NCBI RefSeq assembly: GCF_901709675.1
Contig: NC_051106.1
Span: 5,032,001-5,096,000 of the forward strand
Length of the DNA: 64,000 bases
DNA from: Syngnathus acus
Lineage: Eukaryota; Chordata; Actinopteri; Syngnathiformes; Syngnathidae
Direction: 5' to 3'
Below, piece by piece: positions 10,820 through 32,400 of the stretch (positions within the stretch are counted from its first letter, which is position 1; the number at the start of each line of letters is the position of its first letter). Position numbers and translations under genes: made by a program. The notes below the pieces were generated by a model. It did not search any database, was not told the origin of the DNA, and saw nothing but the letters and a program-made list of their open reading frames with translations.

Positions 10820-11293
10820 GTTGCTGCTAACTTTTATAACCACTTTTACAATGATCAAAATTAGAACCCAATATCCAAGCAGACAATGAACATGTCTGTT
10901 TAGTGATATCAAAGTTAACACAAATTGTCCACACTCACACACAATCCTAATGTAAGGGCCCAATACAAATTGACACGAGTCTTCTGCCATCTAGTGGTAA
11001 GACCTTAAATTGGTCTTTCCCTTAATACAACTTTATCAACCATACGTGTTCTGTAAATTAAAAAGCTTGCACGTTCTTTCTTACATGTTGTATTTAATGA
11101 ATCAAAAACAAACAGAGATGAACAAACACACAAAGCAAATGTACAAAAATACATCCATATTAAATATGCATATTGATTTTTAAATAACTGATTTTTTTTA
11201 AACACGTCACAATATTTACTTGTATACAAATATACAATCAATGCAAGCCCACAGAAAAAACTGTGAACTCATTCTCACCAGTGACCATCTCAT

Positions 11294-13032
11294 TTACAAC
11301 ATTCGATGTTTCAATAGTATTATCTCTGTGTCTGCAGATGTATTTGGCATTTGAGTGGTAAGATGGCAAGGTGACATTGAAGGAAACATTTTTGGGCTAC
11401 AGAACCAAGCCTGCCTTTCTGTCTTGTATTTGTAGCGACGCCATTTCTGCGCTTTGTGTGTAGTCACAGCAGTTTTAATCTTATCTGAAACAAAATCAAA
11501 CAAAACAAGAAAGGAGATTGAGTCTGAGATCATTTATGTGTCATTTGTGTGTGACTGAGACAAATTAAAATATTCATCCCTTTACCATTTAAATGCTGTA
11601 AGTAATGCAAAGATTTTGGACTATAATTAATGTCTTACCTACGACACCACCTATGATTCCTCTCTCTCCAGAGTTTGTGTGAATCTCGTCAAAGTCATCG
11701 GGCATATCCGGCTCATGTTCCATCGTGGTGGAGGATGGTTTTCCTAGCATTCGTGGCAGCATACCTGTGACATGCAGACAAAGCAAAAAAAATCAATAAG
11801 ATCCGGACTAACCGAGGCTGAAAAGACGAGTGGTTGAGGTGTGTGCAGTTTTACCCAAGTTGTGAGCGTTCTTAATGAAGCAGTGAATGACAGCAGTCTC
11901 CAGTTGGAGGTCTTTCTCTGTGTTGCTGTTCATCTTGGTTCTTACTTCAGACTGGAGAAGGGTGGGAGCCAAGACAAGTGACAAGTTACTGATGTTCATC
12001 TTGTTCTTTGCACTCCTGGAATGAGACCCAGATATCAGTTAGTACATTGAAAGAAAAAGTCCTTCCTGGAACAGGCAAAAGAAAAAAAATGCAAGCACCT
12101 GTTGGATACTTTTTGGAGGAAATCAGCAAAGTGACGCATGACGCTCAGATTCTTGTCAGGCAGGAGGCAAGAAATCAGCATGGTGGCGGAGGTGCGGTCC
12201 TCCTTAGCGGGGAGCTGCTGGGCCTTGAGAAAGGCCTTTTGCATCTCAATAGGTAGCACAGGTTCTGGCAGGTCCTTGAAGAACTGCTTCAGCAAGCCAG
12301 CCAGATCATTGGGACGCGCGGCAGACAGGCACTCCTCACCCGAATCCAGTTTTGTCTGGAAGCGTGCAAAGAAATCATGTCTGAAAGAACTTTCAAGCAA
12401 TACCCAGTGAGAGCAAAGTAGAATCACTTACCTGCAATACTTTCACATTAGCAAAAGAGCCTGATCTTCTGAACAGGCCCTCCATGTCAAGATGCGCCTC
12501 CAACATTGTGCATGAGTCCACCAGGAAGCTAGCAAAGCAGTTTATATGTTTAGTCTTACACTTTGAGCAATATTCAAACCATGCAAATGAGCGCATCCTC
12601 TTACCTAGGGACGCTCCCATACTCCGTCTGGGAACATGGTAAGATCTCCAAAGGCACCCCAAAAACCTTCGTCTGAGAACAAGTGGAGAGCTAGATGAGA
12701 AAGAAAATGTATTGAATTAGTCATGTTCTCAGAAACGTTAAAGTTAAAGTCCCAATGATCGTCGTCACACACTGTAACTATTACCCTGTAAATGTTAAAA
12801 TGACATGTCTGTACCAAAAGAAGTGAAATACTAGATTAGATCGATAGTTTGAGAAACTTTTTTTTTTTTTTTTTTTAAAAAGGTACTTTGTATTGGTGAA
12901 ACTTACCGAATTTGTCGCTTTTGATTTGTAACTGACACCTTTTTTCTTCCCGTTCTTGATCTTGATCCCATACACTGTCCGAAGATGCCGCACAGCAATT
13001 TGGCGAATCACATTTTTCCCCAAGACGATCAT
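11294..13032 (-). CDS. arhgap11a: Rho GTPase-activating protein 11-like, short form (RhoGAP domain)
   Basis: Seven coding exons (13032-12907, 12672-12605, 12528-12432, 12355-12099, 12015-11855, 11764-11639, 11484-11294) join in frame to 341 aa. The protein follows ARHGAP11A: VRHLRTVYGIKIK, KVFGVPLEILP, SFLVDSCTMLEAHLDMEGLFRRSG with the arginine finger at about R85, then SGEECLSAARPNDLAGLLKQ, FKDLPEPVLPIEM, LKAQQLPAKEDRTSATMLIS, and NISNLSLVLAPTLLQ. It ends after a basic stretch (HKAQKWRRYKYKTERQ). ARHGAP11A proteins are about 1,000 aa with a long disordered, phosphorylated tail; here that tail is missing. The RhoGAP domain looks intact and should stimulate GTP hydrolysis by RhoA-type GTPases. 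It could be a shortened paralogue, an alternative 3' end, or a gene that decayed at its 3' side. Confidence 0.82.
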
Positions 13033-14410
13033 TCTGTCTTCTTATTTGAAAATTATCAAGAAGAAAACAGTTTTGAGGGATAAAATCCAATTCGCTCGGC
13101 GCTCCGATGACAAGATGACAAATGTCGTTTCACGCTGCAATCTGCTAATGTTAGCTGATACTCGCAGGAAAAAACGACAAATATTTCAAGATGCTACGCA
13201 AATAAAAAGAACTCTGGTAAGAAATACGTCCATCCAAAACGGGTGTCTTCATCAATCTGCTCCCAGACAGCATCCAGATTCGCTCTACTGCTGACTTCTT
13301 TGATGAGCGGCTGGATGAGGCGGTGGGGCACGCGATTGGCTGAGTCACCTTCTTCAGAGAGAAAAAAGAAAAAGTTTCTAGAAACTGTCAAATGATGACG
13401 TCAAAGATGTGGTCGCTAGAAAAACTTTAAGCAAAGTGCAGCTGAAGCAGAAGAATCGAGTTTAAATACAGTAGTTTTAACATTTCCTATGGATGCATTA
13501 AAATAAATCACCACAAGGGGGCAATACAACCCCTTGTTTATTGTTTTCTAGATTATTCACTTTTACAGTATTTGTGTAATTTGTTTAGTTTTTACTTAGT
13601 TTTTGTGGATAGAATTTTCAATGTGCCTCATAGAGTTATAGTTTAACTTTTTTATTTTATTCACCACATTATCACTGTAATTCTTTTCACGTAAAAATCA
13701 AAATTCTCTCTTCTAATACCATGTTGGTGAGATGATGAAGAACACTGTTTTGGACACATGTTCACACATGCACACACATGCACACACGTACACGTGCACA
13801 CACACACACGCACACACGCTGCTGAGAATTGTTTCATAGTCAGTCTTCCCCAAATGTAGCAAACTGTGGAACACTTTGTCCTCTGTGCAAGTGTCCAAGA
13901 CAGATTGTGTTACTTTTATGATTTATTTGACTAGACCAATTTAAAGTGTAGTTGTAACATCTTAACAGGAACCTTGTTCCAATAAAACTGCATTCTACAA
14001 ATAAAACAAATGCCAGAGTTGAGTGGAAAAATGCCAAGAAAAAGTCTTTCTGTGTCTTTAGCACACCCATATTGGGATGTAAGTGCTATAATGAGTAAAG
14101 ATTTTCTGTTTCTGAATGCTGATCTTTGATTATCTGTATGTACGCATGGTCTAAGGAGGTTCTAAATTGCACAAATTAAAGTACAAACCTATTGATGAAT
14201 GGCCCAAGGTTGCTTTTTATTATGCCAGGAAGTAATTGGTGATGACAGATGTGTATCACTGTGCATATACAACCATTATTTATCCGTTCCACTTAATTGA
14301 TTGACTTGGCATTGCCTTTCATTTCTTATATTCGTTTTTCAATAACAGCGCAAACAGCTTCATTGCTCACGTAGCAAGACGACAAATCGGGACTCTCACG
14401 AGGGCTTAGT
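13033..14410. other. Intergenic between arhgap11-like and actc1; contains CA/GT microsatellite
   Basis: Positions 13033-13400 are the likely upstream region of the arhgap11-like gene (ATTGG near 13333, TGACGTCA near 13395). A CA-rich microsatellite lies at about 13760-13820. The rest is AT-rich and has no recognisable gene. Confidence 0.5.
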
Positions 14411-14416
14411 TTTATT
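14411..14416 (-). terminator. actc1: actc1 polyadenylation signal
   Basis: TTTATT on the plus strand is AATAAA on the minus strand, about 65 bases past the actin stop codon. This is a plausible 3' end for the transcript. Confidence 0.6.
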
Positions 14417-14479
14417 ACAACAGAATATGTATATACAGGAGACAATAGCGGACAAAGACGAATGATGTTGATTGTGTGT

Positions 14480-16252
<1,773 letters not shown>

Positions 16253-17221
16253 TCACTGGAGTGGTCTGTGTTGAGAGAAGAAACAGACACTCACTAGATG
16301 TGTGGCATGAAGTGACTTTCTAGTGACCCGCCGGTAATATCCGAAACATTTATTAACTTAACACTTGACACTGGCGTTTATATTTAGGGTGCTAATTAGA
16401 CATGCCCTTGTATTTTGAGCTGGACCTTGTTGTAAAGCAGCTGTGGGTAAAGTATGATCCAATCTGTTCTTCCATTTCGTCCGTCGAGAATTAATATGTG
16501 CTGTAGACAATTAGTATTGGCTGTGTTAATAATTTTAATTAAAAAATAATAATTCCAAAAAATTGGTTAATAAAAGCTTCAATTTAAATACAATAAAAAT
16601 AGAGTAAATTATATTAGTGAGATTACAATTATAGCCTATTGCATATATAAATTAAGCCTTTTTTTAATCTTCTTCCTATATGGCCACACCCATCTGTCAG
16701 TTTTCCAAAATCCAATAGCCACCCAGGACCCCCTACTCTAGAATGACTGATAGCATATCTCCATGATTGTTCCTAGAAGCTGCTGAGGTAGCACCAAAAA
16801 GGGTCATAACAGTGAGAGAGAAAGAGAGACCTGTGGTCTATTTTAGGCCTTCACAGTAGTTAACACAAGTGACACTTAGATCCTCTCCCGCCTATTTCAG
16901 ATCTGCCGGCATCCAGCTGTTTCCTCACTTTACCACTTTTGTTTTACGACATCACCCCTGCTACCACTTAACCCTGTTTATGGGTTAACAGAGCACATTT
17001 GGCAAACTCTTTAACAGTGTGCTATGAAATTGGGCACCATTATGCAAATATTATCTATGCTCATTAAGAAATTTCACCATAGCAATTAATTGTTTCAGAT
17101 AACTGAAATCAAGCAGTCCTTTTTGTGATGGAAATGTGTAACAGATTAAATCACATTTTCGCCATGTTTAAAGTGAACTTAATGAACATAATAGAAAGAA
17201 GACTCCAATAGGCATACTCAC

Positions 17222-17290
17222 CAAGGTGCACTTGTAGACGGATGCTTCCACTGGGACAAGGACAGAGGCTGAGATGAGTTCCTTATATAA
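17222..17290 (-). promoter_or_regulatory. actc1: actc1 TATA box and non-coding first exon
   Basis: TATATAA lies at about 17284-17290. Roughly 25-30 bases downstream begins a 5' UTR exon ending at 17222 with a CTTG/GTGAGT donor. The second exon's acceptor (CAACACAG) is at about 16266, giving a 950 bp first intron as in other sarcomeric actin genes. A CArG-like word (CCAAATAAGT, one mismatch from CC(A/T)6GG) lies about 50 bases upstream near 17341. SRF/CArG control is established for this family; the site here is inferred. Confidence 0.6.
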
Positions 17291-19015
17291 GACCCCTCGG
17301 TCTGTGGCTAGGGGGGCGTGTCTGAAAGTCCACACAAGTCCAAATAAGTGCCGCTAGAAAAGAAATGCACAAGCCAGACTGAAGAGAGTGTTTAGCAAAT
17401 AGGGATGTGACTGCTACACGGTAAAATTATGTGCAGTTATGATCACAGATATACAAGGCGAGTCGACACACCCTGCAACAGTTGAACAGAAATGTGAGAA
17501 GATTTTTTCACTCATTTGAGAGTGAAACTAAAATATTAGCAGTAGGTCTCAATGGATGCATAAATTGTATACAATTTACAATTTATTGCATCCAATTTTA
17601 TTAGATTATTTATGTCATTTAATCTACTGCATAAGAAGTTTTGCATAGGAAGTTTTTTCCACAATATGATGACAGGACTTCATACTAACTTTTTTTTTTT
17701 TAACTAGGACTAACTTTTCTTATCGAGGAGCACAGTGGCAAAAATATTTTTAAAAACTTCAAGAATAACAATAAAAAACAAAAAAATAACAAACTGATCA
17801 CATATAGTATATCCAAAAAATTGACTTGCAGTCTCAAATATTAGGAGCAAAATGCTGCCATTTATGGGCAGTCTGGCACCTTGCATTGTATACAAGTTGT
17901 GATTTATTAATGTAAATTACATCCTATGAAATTAACACGGGAGATCCCTGCTCCACACGTTATTTTGAGCTACGGTGTGTAACTTTACAGTTCCAAGTCA
18001 CTCGTTTCATTTCCAGCACTCACTCTGATGACCCAGTCAAGGTAGCGCCGCTATTCTCTTGTTAAGGGAATGAAAACATTGCATATGTGTGTGAACCATG
18101 CGGCTGGTATGTGCGCTGAGCCTCCGCCATGCGCGCAACAGCTGATGGTAAAGCCCGAGTGTGCTCACACTGTGTGTGAGTGGCTGTCAAGAGTTTCAGA
18201 GCTGCACCCTGATTGGCTCAGCTTTCTCCTTCTAGGGTTATGCTCAGCAGCAGAGTCATTGATGAGCAGCCACTGAGGTTCCTGAGCTTCCTGTTGCCAA
18301 GATGAGCTCCATATTTGTGCGGCCCACATAACTGATTATTTTCTTTGATGTATAGTGAACCTTATGAGGTAAACTCCTCGCCTCGGGGAGTGCCGCAAAC
18401 ATTCCCCGAGCGCAGAAATGTAGCATCAAAGATATAAATCATCCGGTTTGCAAATACTGTACTACAATAGCATGCATAGTCTGTACAGATATTGTTTTCG
18501 TTTCAGTCATTTGAGAGATGGAGACTGAGATATATAATAGTGGGGTGGTATGTGGCAACATTGTTTGGTAGTGACCTCCACCATTCCTTTCCAAACATGT
18601 AGAGAAGGTCATTGCAGTGTGACGTGAGCTTTCTCTAGATGGGTAAAAAGGTAGAGTACAATTAATCAGTGCATCCACTGGCTGCCATTCATACAACACC
18701 GCAGTAAATCATTATTTTAAATTACAATATCAGCTTTTGTGACATTTTTGTTTCGTAGTCTATAAATTTTATAAAGCTAAAGCCACTATTTGGGGACAAG
18801 AGGTGAATTCATTAATAATTAAACAAATGTGTTTTGATAGGACAAACTTGAGCCTCTTTAATTGTTTTCCTTGGTTTTTTAACAAGTACACATCTAAAAC
18901 TAAACATTTATATAAAAAATACAATCACATAAATAAGTTAAACATGTAAGTAGTCACACAAAATGGGAATTGTGAGATAAAATATTGCTGCATTCCACTA
19001 AATATCTGCTACTGT
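17291..19015. other. Intergenic between actc1 and tonsl
   Basis: This holds the upstream region of actc1. A short hairpin, CTCGGGGA...TCCCCGAG, lies at about 18374-18406. No coding frame with family resemblance was found. The tonsl 3' UTR should lie below 19020, but no AATAAA was identified. Confidence 0.4.
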
Positions 19016-19019
19016 AAGG

Positions 19020-27074
<8,055 letters not shown>

Positions 27075-29200
27075 CCTGAAGTTCAAGCAAGGCAAGCCAG
27101 CTACTAACTTGCTAGCAAATGACTGACTGATCTTGGTGGAGCGCGCTCAGCTGTATGTGTTGCGTCGAAAAAAAACCTAATTGTGACTGAGTGACAGACA
27201 CTTTTACGCGTATTTTTCATTAAAATACATCGTTGCCGGTAGTTTACATGGCTGATCGCAAACTGGTACTGGTGCCGTTTGACACGATTATGTGTTGCCT
27301 TTCTGTTAGGAAACTTTGCAAAACCCCGCCAGCGCGCTGCCAACCAATCGAATTTATATACATTCACCCCAAATTTAGACTGTCAGGCAAACTTCTTTTA
27401 ACTTACTCCCGTGACGTGTTTTAAAAAAAAAAAAACTTCTTAAATAAAATTTCAAAATCTGTTTGGTGATAAGCATTCCCAATGGTGCCTTAACTAGAGG
27501 TAACATAGTTGTAATTTATGCCTGTAAGTCAAAAATGAGACATATATTATAATTTATAATTTGATTGGCTACCTGGGGACCACATGACACATGACGCTTC
27601 CTCCCAAAAACAACTGTTATGTTATAATCTGTTATGATCCTCGACAATAGTGACATTTACGTATACATTTATTTTATTTCTATTTTTTTAGGCACAACAC
27701 TCATGTGTGTGATGCAAAGTGAAGAGTCAACTGTCACATCATGTTTCACCACTGTGATAATCAAGTTTTATGTTATGGTTTTTGAAATAATTACCTTTAC
27801 TGATAACATTTTATTACGAATATAAATTAAAAAAAAATATTTGGGTGAAAGTAGAGGAAATATTTGTCCACCAACAACATTGAAAGGCAGAATTAGCGCC
27901 CTCGTTTGACCCATTCAGTAATAACCAATTAATCAGTTTTTGGCTCAAGGGCCAGATTTGTTTTTTTCTTTGTTTGTTTTAATGGACAGATGGGCCAGGC
28001 TACTTTTAGATCATGCAAAAGACCATATTAGAATGCATATGTAAAATTTGTTTATTGTGATAAAAAATAATAATCCTCATTTTTAAAAAGAAAGTGACCT
28101 GTGGCTTGTCCCATCAGGGGATTGCCACAGTGAGTCACTCCAATTCAAAATCAGTTTTTCTAATCCAACCGTCTGTATGGGGAGATAAAAAACGAGAGAA
28201 ATAAATAATATCTGTGGTGGAAGCGTGGGAGACTTTTCAATTAGTCTTTCCAGATGCATAACTGTGATCGAATGGGACAATTTCAGTGGATGTCAGATCT
28301 GAAAAACTGGCACGTCCTCAGAATATTTTACCCAAGCCAAAGACATAATCACTCCCCCAGACCATCATAGATGATATCTATTGAACGTGTTGCTGATAAA
28401 ACGCATTGTTCTTTTCCTCTTTGACGCAACATCAATGATTTCCAAAAACAATTTGAAATGTGGAATCGTCAGAGCACAGGACCCTTTGCCACTTTACTTC
28501 CATCCATCCATCTTAGATAATCGTGAACCCAGAGAAGCAGTTACCGTTAAATGACAATGTTTTTTTTTGTCGTGTTCCTGAGCCAAAATGAGCCCTTTGA
28601 GGATGCTCCTTTACTATCCAATTAACTTGTGGAATGTTCCAAACAGGTGTTGTTTTTTTAGCATTCCACAGCGTTCTCCATCTTTTATTTCAGACTCCCT
28701 GCTGCTTTATCTCACCTAAATGCCTTCGCTTTGGCTTTGACCTTTGTGTCATGGAAATAACGACACCGACATCCAATTATGACAGAAACATGAATGGCAT
28801 TCAGCTGCATTGTTCATTTTCTGGCACATTTTTGTCATGGTGATTAAGTGGTTTACCCTTCAGTTCTGAGGTTGGGGGTTCCAATCTGGGCTCCAGCGTT
28901 CCCGTGTATGATCTCATGTGTTGTCTGAATTGTCCTTTGGCATAGTATAGAAAAAGGATGAATGGGTTTTTGTCGTGACAGGCTCACAAGGAGTTAACTA
29001 GCCTTTCGCATGTAACTCAGGCCACCCCTCCAAAATGCCAGCCTCTGTGAGTCTGCATCTCCAAAGCGTTGACCTTACAAATGAGCACGCTGCATCATTG
29101 TGGGAATTGGTTCTTCTGGGCGGCGCAAAGTCGAGTCGAGAGCACACATCAGTGAGTGCAGCAGAGAGGCAGGCACATCCGCCGCTCGCTGCAGGGATCA
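27075..29200. other. Intergenic between divergent tonsl and gabrr1
   Basis: The tonsl promoter should lie at about 27090-27350 (a CCAAT word near 27342). The rest is AT-rich with a diverged SINE at 28835-28975. No further gene is seen. Confidence 0.45.
28835..28975 (+). repeat. Diverged tRNA-headed SINE copy (head end)
   Basis: A tRNA-like head with AGTTCTGAGGTTGGGGGTTC (B-box like) is followed by a diverged body containing TTGTCTGAATTGTCC. This is a common teleost family whose opposite end carries CCATCCATTTTCTATA words, seen at 30040, 39877 and 54087 in the reverse orientation. Confidence 0.55.
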
Positions 29201-29499
29201 AATCTGCACCATCTGACGCTCAAGGATTTATGGGTTTAGTCAAAATTGCTTTTCCCACTGTGGAGATTAAGCACCGGAGGACATAGGATGTTTTCCACCC
29301 GGGCCGTAGAATAAACCAGTTTGGCTTTGCTTTGCTTTTTTTGCTCCTTTTTTTTCCCTTCTCTCTTTCAACGTTGGAGCTCAGGCGCTGGCTGAGGGAA
29401 TGCCTGAGGAAGTAGTTGGAGCCCAAGAGAGGAGCACGTTCTGACTGTCTGGAGAGAGAGAGAAAGAGAGAGAGGTCCGTTCTCCGGGGAATGTGAGCC

Positions 29500-32400
29500 A
29501 TGCGGGTGGATACTGTGCTTGTGTTCTTCATCTTCGCCTGCCTGGCAGGCGCTGCCGGAAAGATGGCTCAGTCTCGGGGTCACAAGCTGGAGACCTTTAC
29601 ACAAAGCAGGTACAAACGTGGGAATGCAAAAAAGCGTGCGCGCGTGTCGCTTCATACTGCGTGTGTTTGAAAAGGAGTTCATCAGGTTAGATTGACAGGA
29701 TGTGGGCCGGCGTTTCCTGAGTCACCTGTGTGCTACCTCGCCCCTCCCGTTTGTTTTTTTTTTTTCTTCATACAGCAGATTGGAGCGCAAGGGAAACCTA
29801 AATCCCTACTTCTATTTATGAACCACTGACGAGTTGTTTTGCCCCACAACCGCCGCAGGCAAGCGAATCATTTTGTCACCTGGGGCTGACCAGATATACG
29901 ACAATTTAAACTTCTCGTTATAACCCAATGGTTAAAAGTCTTTAGCAAGCGTTTAGACTTTAAATGCTGAGGGGGGGGGGGGGGGGGGAAATAGTCACAA
30001 ATGTGATCTATATTTACCCCAGAGTGACTTCAAAATCAATAAATCAATCCATCCTCTCATCCGTCCATTTTCTTTACTGCGTGTCCTAATTAAGGTTGCC
30101 GGGTAGCTGGAGTTGATCCCAGCTGACTTTGGGTAAGAAGCAGGTTACATTCCAAACTGGTTGCCAGCCAATAGCGTGGCATACGCGGAAAATACTTCCT
30201 GATTAATTAATTAGAGTAGCTTTCAAAAGCAAAGCAGGGGTGGCAAAACTGAAACCATGCTCACTCAGTCCATCATACAATAATTCAAAACAAAACAGAA
30301 CAAAAAATAAAACATCAGAGGAATTGTAATTTAAATATAAATACAAATGGGCTACTTTAGAATGCCCCCCCCCCTCCAAAAAAAAGAAAAAGGCTCCCCA
30401 CATCCGAACACGTTAATTGAATTGTTGCAACTTTAATTATACATTCGAGACATTTGTTTTTAGCAGAGGCACTGCTGAAGGATTCTGTTTCATCATTAAT
30501 TTATGACTTCATTAAAAAAATAAAAGGTAGTCTATTCATGGATTAAAAGAGTTGCTATAACTGTAGCATTGGGCTGTTTTTGACGGTTAAAACGAAAAAA
30601 CCAATTTGCAGACACAAGCAGTCACCTTGTCTCTTTTGCGATCAGTCTCTTCTTAAATACATTCTTGGCTGACTGGTGGTCGCAATGAACTTGTGATTGC
30701 TTTCTGTTGAGGATAATAAGACCATTGCAAAAGTCACAAGTCTATTGACAGCAAAGCCAGTCGCTCTGTATCATATAATCCTGCCGCCTTTAGATTCTCT
30801 ATCATTTGTCCAGATGTTGAGAGCTCAGTTGGAGACATTAAACAGCTAAGCATCATCAGCCAGAACGAACACGCCTCAGGTCATTTGGGCTTCGAGTGTG
30901 CACCATTTTGTCGCTAATCATCTCACGGCTGATTGGTGGTTGTCAACTAGAACGGGGAGAACAGTCATGGACGCCAACGTGATTGAAAGCAGTAATCCCT
31001 GCAAGCGTCCTTGTCGTTTTCTTCTCAAATCCGGAGTCTTACTTTTGTCTTTCGGGCAGCTATTTTGCGTTGGGTTTTTTTTTTTGTTTAAAATGTATTG
31101 TTGCTTTAACCATGAAACTGGTCAAAGCAAATTTTAATGAGAGATGGCTTGATGTGTCTCGAGACATATTTTTACGCTTACCGTAATTTTCGGACTATAA
31201 GTCGCACCGGAGTATAAGTCGCACCAGCCATAAAATGCCCAAAAAAGTGAAAAAAACCATATATATGTATATAAGTCGCTCCTGAGTATAAGTCGCCCCC
31301 CCACCCAAACTATGAAAAAAAACCGCGACTTATAGTCCGAAAATTACGGTAATTAAAAAATGTCTTAACTCTTTTTCTAGCATGTCAGGTTTTTGACATA
31401 TTTAAGTTAGATCTGCAAATGCTTGCAGAAAATAATTCCACTTGTTGCTGAACCTATCTTTTAATTAATAAGTATGACTAAATATATTTCCATATTAAAG
31501 ATCATTAGTTAACAATCAGCAGTAGAATATGCATAGTTTCACAAAAACATTGGTTTCTGACCCAAAAAAACCAAAACCTTTCCAAAACACAAATATAAAA
31601 ATATGAAAAAAATGCTAAACACTAATCGGTTGGTGCCAAAGCGGAATTAAGTTTCTCCTTCAGATGCCGCATGTTCTGAAGTTGCGCACGTTTTTCGACT
31701 TAGGTCCACAATCCTCCTCATAGTGGTAATCATCTCTTATTTCTGGTCGTCTCCCAGAAGTGTGAAATCACACAAACACGCTGCTGCTGTATTGTGGGTG
31801 TGTTTCCTGTTAGATTCCTCGTGGAGAAATCATCCCTGACGTTCACTTGTGCGATTCAAATTGAAAACACGGGGGCTCTTGGAGATTGATTAAGTAGGCC
31901 TACAACTGGGTGCGCTGCGAGGTAAAGCGGAGTGCAGACAGGCGGTCGGCTGTGCTCTGATGACAGTCCGAGAGGGGATTGGAGCGTCATTTCTGCCAAG
32001 AGGATTAGGAACCAGCTGCTGGATGCAAGCAGACGAGTAGCACCCATCGGCCATGTGTGAAGCCAGCACCCATGATTTGCCCTTATTTCCTTTCCCTCCT
32101 CCCTCCCTCCCATCTCGTTTTCTTTCTTTGCATCTGCTTCTGTGCCGTCGTCTTTATGTTCGTCTGTGCTTGTCAGAGGGATTTGTCTCTGTCTGTCTGT
32201 CACAACATGCTCTACTCCATTAATCCATTTTGGAGGGGTTTGGAAACTCATCTTTTTCTCCCTCGCCCTCGTGCCGCATGTGGTCTGACGAAAGCCGGTT
32301 AAGCCATGAACGTATTGAAGGCACGCCTCTGGAAGAGTGACATCAGAGAAGACATGACTTCACTCAACTTGGAGGCAATGATGAGATGATGCCCTCTTGG

